DNA of 64,000 bases from Catenuloplanes indicus (GTDB lineage Bacteria > Actinomycetota > Actinomycetes > Mycobacteriales > Micromonosporaceae). This document shows, piece after piece, positions 43,786 through 52,711 of the stretch; positions within the stretch are counted from its first letter, which is position 1, and every line of letters starts with the position of its first letter. The notes under the pieces were generated by a model. That model worked only from the letters and a program-made list of their open reading frames with translations, did no database searches and was not told the DNA's origin. Location of the stretch: positions 5,766,001 to 5,830,000 of the forward strand of contig NZ_JAUSUZ010000001.1 of assembly GCF_030813715.1 (NCBI RefSeq). Direction: 5' to 3'. The translations under genes and the position numbers were made by a program.

Positions 43786-46700
43786 CGGATCAGCCCGCCC
43801 TCTTCACCGCTCCCGAGCGGCCGCGCCGGATCCGGGCCGACGCCGGGCCCCGGTTCACGCCCGGCGAGCTGGCCCGGCTGCTGCACCTGCACCCGCCCAC
43901 GCCGGAACAGGCCGCGATCATCTCCGCGCCGGTGGAACCGCTGCTGGTGGTGGCCGGCGCCGGGTCCGGCAAGACCGAGACGATGGCCGCGCGCGTGGTC
44001 TGGCTGGTGGCCAACGGGTACGTGCGCCCGGAGCAGATCCTCGGGCTGACGTTCACCCGGAAGGCCGCGGGCGAGCTGGCGCACCGGGTGCGGACCCGGC
44101 TCGGCCAGCTGGTCCGCCGCCTGGGCCGGGAGATCGCGGGCGAGCCGACCGTGGCCACGTACCACTCGTACGCGGCCCGGGTGGTCACCGAGCACGGCCT
44201 GCGCGGCGGGTTCGAGCCGTCCACCCGGCTGCTCACCGAGGCGTCCCGCTGGCAGCTGGTCGACATGATCGTCCGGAACTTCCCGGGTGACCTGGGCGTG
44301 GTCGGCCGCGCGCCGGGCACGATCACGGACGCGGTGCTGGCGCTCTCCGGCGAGCTGGCCGAGCACCTGGTCAGCACGGACGAGCTGGCCGGCTGGACCG
44401 GCCGGTTCATCGGCGAGGTCGGTAGCCTGCCGGGCAGTCCGGGCAAGCCGGTCCGGGACGTGCTCGGCCGGCAGCAGGCCCGGCTCGGCGTGCTGCCGCT
44501 GGTCCGCGCGTACGAGGCGCGCAAGCTGGAGCTGGAGGCGATGGACTTCGGCGACCAGATGGCGCGCGCGGCCCGGGTCGCGCGCGACCATCCGGAGGTC
44601 GGCCGGGTCGAGCGGGACCGCTACCGGGTGGTGCTGCTCGACGAGTACCAGGACACCAGCCACGCGCAGGTGGTGATGCTGCGCGCGCTGTTCGGCGACG
44701 GGCACCCGGTGACCGCGGTCGGCGACCCGTGCCAGTCCATCTACGGCTGGCGTGGCGCGAGCGCGGGCACGTTGGACCGGTTTCCCGCCGACTTCCGGCA
44801 CCGGAACGGGCAGCCCGCGTCGACCAGCGCGCTGACGCGATCATGGCGGAACCGGCCGGAGATCCTCCAGATCGCGAACGCGCTGTCGCTGCCGCTGCGG
44901 TCCGCCGGTGCGCGGGTGGCGGCGCTGCGGCCGTCGCCGGGCACGGCGGAGCCGCTCGGCGGGCACACGGTCCGGGCCGCGCTGCTGCTCACGCACGACG
45001 CGGAGGCGGACTGGATCGCCGGCCAGATCGTCCGGGCCTGGCAGGCCGCGGGGGAGGACGACACCGCGCTGCCGGAGGAGATCCCGGTCGAGAAGCGGCC
45101 GACGACCGCGGTGCTGGTCCGGTTGCGCAGCCAGATCCCGGCGATCGAGGACGCGCTGCGCGCCCGCGGCGTACCGGTGGAGGTCGTGGGTCTGGGTGGG
45201 CTGCTGGACACGCCCGAGGTCCGCGACGTGGTGAGCACGCTGCGGGTGCTGGCCGACCCGGCCGACGGCGCGTCGTTGTTACGGCTGCTCACCGGCCCGC
45301 GCTGGCGGATCGGCCCGCGCGACCTGGTGGCGCTGCACCGCCGCGCGCAGCGCCTCGCGCGGGAGCGGGCGGTGGACGCCGATCCGGAGGAGGCGGTGAT
45401 CCTGGATCCGCTGGACGAGGCCACGCTGGTCGAGGCGCTCGCCGACCTGGGCACGCCGCAGCAGTTCTCGGCCGAGGGCTACCACCGGCTGCACGCGTAC
45501 GCGGCCGAGCTGGAACTGCTCCGGGACCGCCTGGACGCGCCGCTGCCGGACCTGGTCGCGGACGTGGAACGGACGATCGGCCTGGACGTGGAGGTCGCGG
45601 TGCGCGCGTCCGCGGCCGGGGACGCCGGCCTGGCCCGCGCGCACCTGGACGCGCTCGGCGACGTGGCCGCGCGGTTCGCCGGTGAGGCGGACGGCGGCAC
45701 GCTCTCCGGCTTCCTGGCGTTCCTGGCCGCGGCCGAGGAGGAGGAGCGCGGGCTCGCGCCCGGCCAGGTCGACGTGGTCGAGGGCGCGGTGCAGATCCTC
45801 ACCGCGCACGCGGCGAAGGGCCTGGAGTGGGACGTGGTCGCGGTCGCCGGGCTGACCAAGGACGTCTGGCCGGGACCGGTCCGCGGATCGGACCACTACC
45901 TGGCCGGGATCGGCGTGCTGCCGTTCCCGCTGCGCGGCGACCGGGACGGGCTGCCCGCACTGGACCTGTCCGGCGCGGAGACGCAGCGGGACGTGGCCGG
46001 GGCGCTGGACCGGTTCGCGCAGGACTGGAAGGAGCACGACGAGCGGGAGGAACGGCGGCTGGCCTACGTCGCGGTGACCCGGCCGCGGCGGTTGCTGCTC
46101 TGCTCCGGCTTCTGGTGGGGCGACCGGGTGGTGAAGCCGCGCGGCGCGTCCGTGTTCCTGGACGAGATCCGCGCTTCCTGCCTGGCCGGGCACGGGGACG
46201 TGCCGATCTGGGAGCCGCCCCCGGAGCCGGGCGCGAAGAACCCGGGAGCATCCGCGACGGTACGGGTGGAGTGGCCGGCCGATCCGCTCGGCTCCCGCCG
46301 GCCCGCGCTGGAGGAGGCGGCCGACCTGGTCCGCGAGCTGCTCGCGGCGGCCGGGCCGGCACCGTCGGCGGAACCCACGGAGCCGGAGATCCACGTGAGC
46401 CCGCTGGAGGCCGCGCTCGGCGCGCCGCCGGCACCGGCAGCGGCCGACGAGGAACCGCCGTCGCCGTCCTCGGACGAGGACGGTTCGGACGGGATCGATC
46501 CGGCGGAGGCGGCGGAGATCGCGGGCTGGCGGCGGGAGGCGGACCTGCTGCTGGCCGAGCGCGCCGAGCACGCGCGCCGCGACGGCCCGCTGGAGGTGGC
46601 GCTGCCCGGCCACCTGTCCGTCTCCCAGCTGGTCACGCTGCGCCGCGACCCACAGGCGCTGGCCCGGTCGCTGCGCCGCCCGATGCCGGCCCCGCCCGCG

Positions 46701-47207
46701 CCGTACGCGCGCCGGGGCACCGCGTTCCACACCTGGCTGGAGCAGCGGTTCGGCCCGGTGCGGCTGTTCGACCTGGACGAGTTGCCCGGCGCCGCCGACG
46801 CCGAGGCCGCGGACGACGCCGAGCTGGCCGAGCTGCAGGCCCGGTTCCTGGCCGGTGAATGGGCGGACCGGACGCCGATCGAGGTGGAGGTGCCGTTCGC
46901 GACCGTGATCGGCGGCGTGGTGGTGCGCGGCCGGATGGACGCTGTCTTCCCCGCGCTCGGCGGCCGGTTCGACGTGGTCGACTGGAAGACCGGCGCGCAG
47001 CCGTCCGGCGAGGCGGCGGAGGCGGCCGCGGTGCAGCTGGCGGCGTACCGGCTGGCCTGGGCCGCGCTGGCCGGGGTACCGGTGGAGCACGTCCGGGCCG
47101 CGTTCTACTACGTGCGGGACGACGTGACGGTCCGTCCGGCGGATCTGCTCGACCGGGCCGCCCTCACCGCGCTGGTCGGCTCCGTCCCGTACCCCGGTGG
47201 CGATTGA
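43782..47207 (+). CDS. adnB: AdnB-like helicase-nuclease subunit
   Basis: 1141 residues. Walker A GAGSGKTETM (59-68), GLTFTRKAAGELAHR, motif II LLDEYQDTSHAQ, SIYGWRGASAGT, TAHAAKGLEWDVVAV, RRLAYVAVTRPRR; then an acidic linker (about 890-915) and a RecB-like nuclease with GRMDAVFP, DVVDWKTG and QLAAYRLAWA. In mycobacteria AdnB is the leading motor. GTG 43782 overlaps the adnA stop, with AGGAG 9 bases upstream. The pair is one operon. Confidence 0.94.
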   Translation: MTDQPALFTAPERPRRIRADAGPRFTPGELARLLHLHPPTPEQAAIISAPVEPLLVVAGAGSGKTETMAARVVWLVANGYVRPEQILGLTFTRKAAGELAHRVRTRLGQLVRRLGREIAGEPTVATYHSYAARVVTEHGLRGGFEPSTRLLTEASRWQLVDMIVRNFPGDLGVVGRAPGTITDAVLALSGELAEHLVSTDELAGWTGRFIGEVGSLPGSPGKPVRDVLGRQQARLGVLPLVRAYEARKLELEAMDFGDQMARAARVARDHPEVGRVERDRYRVVLLDEYQDTSHAQVVMLRALFGDGHPVTAVGDPCQSIYGWRGASAGTLDRFPADFRHRNGQPASTSALTRSWRNRPEILQIANALSLPLRSAGARVAALRPSPGTAEPLGGHTVRAALLLTHDAEADWIAGQIVRAWQAAGEDDTALPEEIPVEKRPTTAVLVRLRSQIPAIEDALRARGVPVEVVGLGGLLDTPEVRDVVSTLRVLADPADGASLLRLLTGPRWRIGPRDLVALHRRAQRLARERAVDADPEEAVILDPLDEATLVEALADLGTPQQFSAEGYHRLHAYAAELELLRDRLDAPLPDLVADVERTIGLDVEVAVRASAAGDAGLARAHLDALGDVAARFAGEADGGTLSGFLAFLAAAEEEERGLAPGQVDVVEGAVQILTAHAAKGLEWDVVAVAGLTKDVWPGPVRGSDHYLAGIGVLPFPLRGDRDGLPALDLSGAETQRDVAGALDRFAQDWKEHDEREERRLAYVAVTRPRRLLLCSGFWWGDRVVKPRGASVFLDEIRASCLAGHGDVPIWEPPPEPGAKNPGASATVRVEWPADPLGSRRPALEEAADLVRELLAAAGPAPSAEPTEPEIHVSPLEAALGAPPAPAAADEEPPSPSSDEDGSDGIDPAEAAEIAGWRREADLLLAERAEHARRDGPLEVALPGHLSVSQLVTLRRDPQALARSLRRPMPAPPAPYARRGTAFHTWLEQRFGPVRLFDLDELPGAADAEAADDAELAELQARFLAGEWADRTPIEVEVPFATVIGGVVVRGRMDAVFPALGGRFDVVDWKTGAQPSGEAAEAAAVQLAAYRLAWAALAGVPVEHVRAAFYYVRDDVTVRPADLLDRAALTALVGSVPYPGGD

Positions 47208-47380
47208 TGTGGTCCGTTTCGCCGATCCGGCCGTAGTGCTGATGTAAGGGGCCGTACGGCCGAGGCGAAGCGTCCGATGGTCGACTGTGCATCGACCCTT
47301 GACACGACATGCTAGGCGCTCGGGCGAGACGTCGAGACATGTCGACCCGTCGTCGGACATACGCAAACGGGGGTTCTGCG

Positions 47381-47572
47381 GTGAGCAACGGAAAGGGCGG
47401 GATGGGGGAGATGGCGCTGGTCTTCACGCTGGCGCTGCTGGGAGTCGGGCTGGCGTCGCTGGCTGCGTTCCTGCCCTGGTACGAGTCGTCCGCCGTGGAG
47501 AGCGTGATAGTCGAGTTCCGGATCCCGTTCTTCGACGTGCCGGACGCGTCGGCCCAGGGCTCGGAGCCGTGA
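47381..47572 (+). CDS. 63-residue single-pass membrane protein
   Basis: From GTG 47381: a short polar start (SNGKGGMGEM), one helix (ALVFTLALLGVGLASLAAFL), then a mostly acidic, extracytoplasmic tail (PWYESSAVESVIVEFRIPFF). ATG 47339 would add 14 residues. TTGACA at 47299 resembles a -35 but the matching -10 is poor. Ends just before a terminator shared with the convergent TauE gene. Confidence 0.6.
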   Translation: MSNGKGGMGEMALVFTLALLGVGLASLAAFLPWYESSAVESVIVEFRIPFFDVPDASAQGSEP

Positions 47573-47576
47573 GGGT

Positions 47577-47607
47577 GCGGGGGCGGTCCGATCAGGACCG
47601 CCCCCGC
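47577..47607. terminator. Bidirectional terminator
   Basis: GCGGGGGCGGTCC and GGACCGCCCCCGC pair over 13 positions around a 5-base loop, between converging stop codons (47572 and 47615). Confidence 0.75.
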
Positions 47608-47614
47608 GTCGTGC

Positions 47615-48541
47615 TCAGAGCGCCGCGGCCCGCTGCCTCTTCGCCGCGGCGTCGATCGCCTCGACGGTCTCCAGGTCGCGGTACGCCCGGTACTGCCGCC
47701 ACGAGTAGGCGATCGCACCGGCCCAGATCAGGTAGATCGCCGCGTAGACCGGGTACCGCACCGCGTCCGGCGCGTCGATCCAGTCACTGCGCAGCAGCGA
47801 CCGGGTGTTGGTCAGCACGATGATGCCGCCGACCGCCGCGCCCAGGATCCGCGGCGGGATGTGCCGGACCAGCCAGGCCGCGATCGGCGCCGCGATCACG
47901 CCGCCGATCAGCAGCGCCGCCACCCAGGCGAAGTCGATGTTCTCGCTGCCGATGCCGACCAGGAAACCGACGCTGGCCGCGATCGCCACGATGAACTCGC
48001 TGGTGTCGATCGAGCCGATCACCTTGCGCGGCTCCAGGCGCCCGCTGGCCAGGATCGCCGGTGTGCCGACCGGTCCCCAGCCACCGCCGCCGGTGGAGTC
48101 GACGAAGCCGCCGAACAGGCCGAGCGGCGTCAGGAACCGCTTGCGCAGCGGCTGGCCGAGCCGGCCCTTGGGCAGGCCCCAGGCGGTGAACCGGACCAGG
48201 ATGTAGATGCCGAGCGCGAGCAGGATCAGCGCCATCACCGGCGCCGCGACCTCGGTGGAGAGACTGGACAGGAACGTCGCGCCGGCGAACGCGCCGACGC
48301 CGCCCGGTATGCCGATCTTCGCGACGACCCGCCAGTCGACGTTGCCGAACCGCCAGTGCGACGCGCCGGAGACCAGCGTGGTGCCGATCTCCGCCAGGTG
48401 CACGGTGGCGGACGCCGCGGCCGGGTTGGTGCCGATCGCGAGCAGGAGAGTGGTGGAGGTGACGCCGTACGCCATGCCGAGGCTGCCGTCGACGAGTTGC
48501 GCGCCCAGACCCACGAGGGCGAGCAGGATGAGTTTCCGCAT
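47615..48541 (-). CDS. TauE/SafE-family sulfite/organosulfur exporter
   Basis: 308 residues with about 8-9 membrane segments. FGGFVDSTGGGGWGPVGTPA and GASHWRFGNVDWRV are typical TauE/SafE blocks. The family exports sulfite or organosulfur acids. It lies 15 bases downstream of the Rrf2 gene and is the last gene of the sulfur block, so removal of sulfite from sulfonate breakdown is a reasonable role. Confidence 0.9.
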   Translation of the reverse strand: MRKLILLALVGLGAQLVDGSLGMAYGVTSTTLLLAIGTNPAAASATVHLAEIGTTLVSGASHWRFGNVDWRVVAKIGIPGGVGAFAGATFLSSLSTEVAAPVMALILLALGIYILVRFTAWGLPKGRLGQPLRKRFLTPLGLFGGFVDSTGGGGWGPVGTPAILASGRLEPRKVIGSIDTSEFIVAIAASVGFLVGIGSENIDFAWVAALLIGGVIAAPIAAWLVRHIPPRILGAAVGGIIVLTNTRSLLRSDWIDAPDAVRYPVYAAIYLIWAGAIAYSWRQYRAYRDLETVEAIDAAAKRQRAAAL

Positions 48542-48556
48542 GTGCCGCTCCGGTTC

Positions 48557-48988
48557 CTAGTTGGTTGTCGCTCCTAGCTCCTGGCGGGACCGGGACAGCA
48601 GGTCCGCCAGCGTGGCCGTGTCGACGACCTCCTCGATCGCCTCGTGCACGGCCAGCCAGACGTCGGTCAGGCCGGCCGCGACGCCGTGGTAGCCGGCGGC
48701 GTCCGCGGGCAGGCCGCGGACCATGGTCAGGGAGCCGCTCACCGCCCGCAGGACGTCGCCGACCGTGATCTCGTCCGCGGGGCGGGCCAGTGCGTACCCG
48801 CCCTCGACGCCTCGGTGGCTGTGCAGCAGCCCGGCCCGGCGCAGGTCCAGCAGGATGCCCTGGAGGAAGCTGAGCGGGATGTCCTGCGAGGTGGCGAGCG
48901 CGGCGGCCTTCACCAGCTCCCGGCCCCCCAGCTCGGCGATGACCAGCATCGCCCGGACGGCGTAGTCGCTGCGTGCCGAGACGTACAT
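48557..48988 (-). CDS. Rrf2-family transcription regulator without cysteines
   Basis: 143 residues. The winged helix (1-75) has SDYAVRAMLVIAELG and IPLSFLQGILLDLRRAGLLH, typical of Rrf2. No cysteine is present, so it cannot hold the iron-sulfur cluster of IscR/NsrR; it resembles the CymR/CysR sulfur type. ATG 48988 follows AAGGGGAC. Lies inside the sulfonate operon and probably controls it. Confidence 0.88.
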   Translation of the reverse strand: MYVSARSDYAVRAMLVIAELGGRELVKAAALATSQDIPLSFLQGILLDLRRAGLLHSHRGVEGGYALARPADEITVGDVLRAVSGSLTMVRGLPADAAGYHGVAAGLTDVWLAVHEAIEEVVDTATLADLLSRSRQELGATTN

Positions 48989-48999
48989 GGCGGTCCCCT

Positions 49000-49884
49000 T
49001 CAGCTGTTGCGGTCCAGCAGTCCCCAGCGGCGCCGGATGGCCCGGTCGGCGGCGCCGAACGCGGCGTCCGCCAGCAGGCCGAAGACCAGGATCGCGATCA
49101 TGATCGAGATGAGCCGCTCGGTGTCGCTGAGCTCGCGGGCGTACTGCAGCTGCGCGCCGATCGACGTCTTGGTCGCGATCACCACGAGCAGCTCGCCGGC
49201 CATCAGGCTGCGCCAGGCGAACGCCCAGCCCTGCTTGAGACCGGCGACGATGGCCGGCAGCGCGGCCGGTGCGATGACGTACCGGTACAGGTTGATGCCG
49301 CGAGCGCCGATGTTGTGCCCGGCCCGGCGCAGCAGCGGCGGCACGTAGTCGATGCCGTGGATCACGCCGTTCGCCACCGAGGGCGCGGCGCCGAGCACCA
49401 CCACGAAGAAGATCGCCTGCTCGCTGAGCTGGAAGAGCAGGATGGCCAGCGGGAACCAGGCGATCGACGGCATGGTCTGCAACGCGGTGATCATCGAGCC
49501 GAGCGCGGCCCGCAGGATCCGGCTGCTGGAGACCGCGAGGCCGAGCAGCAGCCCGGCCGCGACCGCGGCCGCGAAGCCGACACCGGCTCGCCGCGCGGTG
49601 GTGCCGACGCCGGACCAGAACGCCTCGGACCGCACGTAGTCCCATAGGTCCGGGAAGACCACCGCCGGGCCGGGCAGCGCCCACGGCTCCTTCCAACCGG
49701 ACCAGACCACGGCCTGCCAGATCAGGATGGCCAGCGCGATCGCGGTGACCTTCGGCCAGGTCTGGAACCAGATCTTGCCGGCCCGGGACGGGCCCTTCTC
49801 CCGGCCGGCGATCTCCAGCGCGTCCAGGCCGGAGATCGCCTCGGTCTCCTGCTGCTTCGCCGAGCTGAGTGTGTCACTGGCCAT
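49000..49884 (-). CDS. ABC permease for sulfonate/taurine uptake (SsuC/TauC-like)
   Basis: 294 residues. Six membrane helices, with a cytoplasmic N-terminus of 45 residues. AGLKQGWAFAWRSLMAGEL is the EAA loop that contacts the ATPase. Overlaps the ATPase gene by 11 bases; AAGGAGGTCATC precedes the ATG 49884. Substrate class inferred from the neighbours. Confidence 0.9.
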   Translation of the reverse strand: MASDTLSSAKQQETEAISGLDALEIAGREKGPSRAGKIWFQTWPKVTAIALAILIWQAVVWSGWKEPWALPGPAVVFPDLWDYVRSEAFWSGVGTTARRAGVGFAAAVAAGLLLGLAVSSSRILRAALGSMITALQTMPSIAWFPLAILLFQLSEQAIFFVVVLGAAPSVANGVIHGIDYVPPLLRRAGHNIGARGINLYRYVIAPAALPAIVAGLKQGWAFAWRSLMAGELLVVIATKTSIGAQLQYARELSDTERLISIMIAILVFGLLADAAFGAADRAIRRRWGLLDRNS

Positions 49885-50626
49885 GGCGGATGACCTCCTT
49901 GCGCAGGCGGTCGGTTACGTCGGCGGCGATCGCGGCGACCTCGGGCGCGTCGATGCGCCGCGGCCGGGGTGCGTCCACCGTGGTCTCGTGGATGATCCGG
50001 CCGGGCCGGCTGGAGAGCAGCACGATGCGGTCGGCCAGCCGGGCCGCCTCGCGCACGTTGTGCGTCACGAACAGCACGGTCAGCTCGCGCTCCAGGTAGA
50101 TGCGTTCCAGCTCGTCGTGCAGGATGTCCCGGGTCATCGCGTCCAGCGCGCCGAACGGCTCGTCCATCAGCAGTACCGGCGTGTCCAGCGCGAGCGTGCG
50201 GGCCAGCGCGACCCGCTGCCGCATGCCGCCGGAGAGCTGGTGCGGCCGGTGCTTGCCGAAGTCGCCGAGGTGCACGGTGCGCAGCAGCTCCGCGACCTTC
50301 TCCTGACGCTGCGCCTTGCCCAGCTTGCGCAGCTTGAGCGGCAGCTCCACGTTCGCGCCGACGCTCAGCCAGGGGAAGAGCGCGGACTCCTGGAACATCA
50401 GGCCGGGCCGGGCGCCGCCGGCCACCTCGATCGAGCCGCCGGACGCGGTGTCCAGGCCGGCGACCAGGTTGAGCAGCGTGCTCTTGCCGCAGCCGGACGC
50501 GCCGACCAGGCAGACGAACTCGCCGGGCCGGACCGTCAGGCTGAGGCCGTCCAGCGCGAGGACGGCCTCACTTCCGCGACCGTAGACCTTGGTCACGTCC
50601 CGCAGAGCGACCTGTGTGCTGGTCAC
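49874..50626 (-). CDS. ABC ATPase for sulfonate/taurine uptake (SsuB/TauB-like)
   Basis: 250 residues. Walker A GASGCGKST, Q-loop in LMFQESALFPWL, signature LSGGMRQRVAL, Walker B VLLMDEPFGALD and H-loop FVTHNVREA are all intact. Overlaps the lipoprotein gene by 4 bases. Confidence 0.93.
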   Translation of the reverse strand: MTSTQVALRDVTKVYGRGSEAVLALDGLSLTVRPGEFVCLVGASGCGKSTLLNLVAGLDTASGGSIEVAGGARPGLMFQESALFPWLSVGANVELPLKLRKLGKAQRQEKVAELLRTVHLGDFGKHRPHQLSGGMRQRVALARTLALDTPVLLMDEPFGALDAMTRDILHDELERIYLERELTVLFVTHNVREAARLADRIVLLSSRPGRIIHETTVDAPRPRRIDAPEVAAIAADVTDRLRKEVIRHGQ

Positions 50627-51678
50627 GGCTGCGGGACCTCGGCCTCACCGGCGGCCTTCAGGGCCTCGTTGAGGTACGACAGGTCGTAGAGACCCTTGAG
50701 GTCGACCGGCTTGGTGAGCTCCACCGCGACCGCGTGGTCCAGGCCGGCGGCCAGCGACGACGCGATCGGGTCGTTGGTGAACTCGATGGTCTTCCAGGCC
50801 TGCTCGATCAGCTCCAGGTCCAGCGGCTTACCGGTGATCTTGCCGATGTGGTCGGAGATCGCCTGCTGCGCGTCCGCCTCGTTCTTGTGCAGGTAGTCGT
50901 TCGACGCGACCTGGCCGGCCACCAGCGCCTTGACCACGTCCGGGTGCGCCTTGAGGAACTTCGTGCTGACGATCAGGTTGGTGATCACGAACTTGCCGTC
51001 CGGCCACAGGTCGCGCTCGTCGACGAGGACCTTGCCACCCGCGTTGACCAGGCGGGAGACGAACGGCTCCGGCACCCAGGCGCCCTGGATCGCGCCGCTG
51101 GCGAACGTCTCCAGCGTCTGCGCGTTCTCCTGCGGCACGATCGAGACGTCGCCGCCGCCCTCCTTGGTGGCGGTGAGCCCCTTCTCCTTCAGCCAGTACC
51201 GGAACGCCACGTCCTGCGTGTTGCCCAGCTGCGGCGTGGCGATCTTCTTGCCCTTGAGGTCCTCGACGCCGTTGATCTCCGGCTTGACCACCAGCGCGAC
51301 GCCGCCGGACGCGGAGCCGGAGATCACCCGGACCGCCTCGCCGTTCGACTTCGAGTGCGCGTTGACGGTCGGGTTCGGCCCGATGTAGGTGGCGTCGATG
51401 GCGTCCGAGAACAGCGCCTCGACCGCGGCCGGCCCGGCGTTGAACGTCTTGGTCTCGAGCGTGACGTCGCTGCCGAGCTTGTCCTGGAAGATGCCCTTCT
51501 CCACGCCCACGACGGCGGAGGCGTGCGTGATGTTCGGGAAGTATCCGAGCCGTAGCGTGACCGGACCGCCGTCCGCGCCGGCGGCCTCGTCGGAGCCACC
51601 GCAGGCGGCGAGCGCGCCCACGGTGGCCGTGGCGAGTGCCACGGCGGCGGCCAGGGTTCGCAGCCGAAGAGAGCTCAT
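50623..51678 (-). CDS. ABC sulfonate-binding lipoprotein (SsuA-like)
   Basis: 351 residues. A signal peptide with lipobox LAAC (Cys25) is followed by a type-II binding protein: LRLGYFPNITHASAVVGVEK at the N-terminus and PFVSRLVNAGGKVLVDERD in the C-terminal lobe, as in SsuA/TauA/NrtA-type aliphatic sulfonate, taurine or nitrate binders. First gene of the minus-strand operon with SsuB-, SsuC-like, Rrf2 and TauE genes. Confidence 0.9.
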   Translation of the reverse strand: MSSLRLRTLAAAVALATATVGALAACGGSDEAAGADGGPVTLRLGYFPNITHASAVVGVEKGIFQDKLGSDVTLETKTFNAGPAAVEALFSDAIDATYIGPNPTVNAHSKSNGEAVRVISGSASGGVALVVKPEINGVEDLKGKKIATPQLGNTQDVAFRYWLKEKGLTATKEGGGDVSIVPQENAQTLETFASGAIQGAWVPEPFVSRLVNAGGKVLVDERDLWPDGKFVITNLIVSTKFLKAHPDVVKALVAGQVASNDYLHKNEADAQQAISDHIGKITGKPLDLELIEQAWKTIEFTNDPIASSLAAGLDHAVAVELTKPVDLKGLYDLSYLNEALKAAGEAEVPQP

Positions 51679-51699
51679 CGAGATCCAATCCAGATATTG

Positions 51700-51716
51700 C
51701 CTACTTGTTTGATAGG
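51700..51716 (-). promoter_or_regulatory. CCTA-N9-TAGG operator candidate 1
   Basis: CCTA-CTTGTTTGA-TAGG, 22 bases upstream of the SsuA-like start. An identical spacing recurs 89 bases away. Confidence 0.5.
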
Positions 51717-51788
51717 AACAATCGATTCAGTGGGGGTTCCCGGTCAAGGTGACGTCCACATTCTGGGATCGTGCCTCACCCCTATAAA

Positions 51789-51805
51789 CCTAGCGATGAG
51801 ATAGG
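51789..51805 (-). promoter_or_regulatory. CCTA-N9-TAGG operator candidate 2
   Basis: CCTA-GCGATGAGA-TAGG. It shares half-sites, 9-base spacer and the base pair GA before TAGG with the first copy, and lies between the operon and the broken monooxygenase gene. Confidence 0.5.
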
Positions 51806-51834
51806 GAATTGTCCGGCCTGCGTCCATGCAGCCG

Positions 51835-52701
51835 GCGCCGCCGGACGTGGGCTGCTGGTGGCGGTGCGCGCCGGGTTCGCACTGCCCACGCTGGTCGTGA
51901 ACCAGGCCGAGTCGTTCCAGACGATCTCCGGCGGGCGGCTCGCGCTCAATCACCGGCGGCGACCCGGCCGGGCAGCGCGCCTACGGCGACCTGCTGGGCC
52001 GTGACGCGCGAGATGCCCGTACCGGTGAGTTCCTCCAGATGTTGCGCTCGTCGCCGGCCGGTGGGCCGTTCGACTTCCACGGCGAGCACTACCGGGTCGA
52101 GCGCGGCGGGCTGCGGGCGCCGGCCGGCCCGGCACCGCCGATCTACTTCGGCGGCGCGTCGCCGGCCGCGCTCGAGGTCGACGCCCGGCATGCGGGCGCC
52201 TACCTGCTGTGGGGCGAGCCGGTCCCGGCCGTCGCCGCCCGGATCGTGCGGTTCAAGAACGAGGCCGGCCGTCCGGTACGGATCGGGCTGCGCGTCCACG
52301 TGATCACGCAAGCGATCGCGGACGAGGCGTGGGCCGAGGCCGCCCGGCTGCTCGCCGGCATGAGCCCGAAGCGGATCGCGGCCACCCAGACGCGCTTCGC
52401 CCGGATGGACTCGGTCGGCCAGGCCCGGATGGCGCGGCTGCACGGCGGCAGCACGGACGGCCTGACCGTCGCGCTGAACCTGTGGGCCGGCGTGGGCCTG
52501 GTCCGCGAGGGCGCCGGCACCGCGCTGGTCGGCTCGTACGACGAGGCCGCCGCGCGCCTGGACGACCACGCCGCGGCCGGCGTCGACGAGTTCGTCCTCT
52601 CCGCCTGGCCACACCTGGAGGAGGCGTCACGGGCCGGCCGGCACGTGCTCTCGCGCACCCGGGCGGGCGCGCTCACGGCCGTTTCCGCCGGAAAGCGCTA
52701 G
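51835..52701 (+). pseudogene. Broken ssuD-like LLM monooxygenase
   Basis: The frame around 51840-51950 reads GLLVAVRAGFALPTLVVNQ and SGGRLALN; the frame then shifts, and from 51949 it continues ITGGDPAGQRAYGDLLGRDA, then FDFHGEHYRVE and on to a stop at 52701. Intact enzymes read LNI-TGG, so two bases appear lost at about 51949. The first 90 codons and any start are missing. The last 220 codons stay open. In the sulfonate context, the gene once oxidised alkanesulfonates. Confidence 0.8.
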
Positions 52702-52704
52702 TGT
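52699..52704 (+). promoter_or_regulatory. -10 element for the M16 peptidase
   Basis: TAGTGT ends 7 bases before GTG 52712 and includes the TAG stop of the broken gene. Confidence 0.45.
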
Positions 52705-52711
52705 CGGCAGC

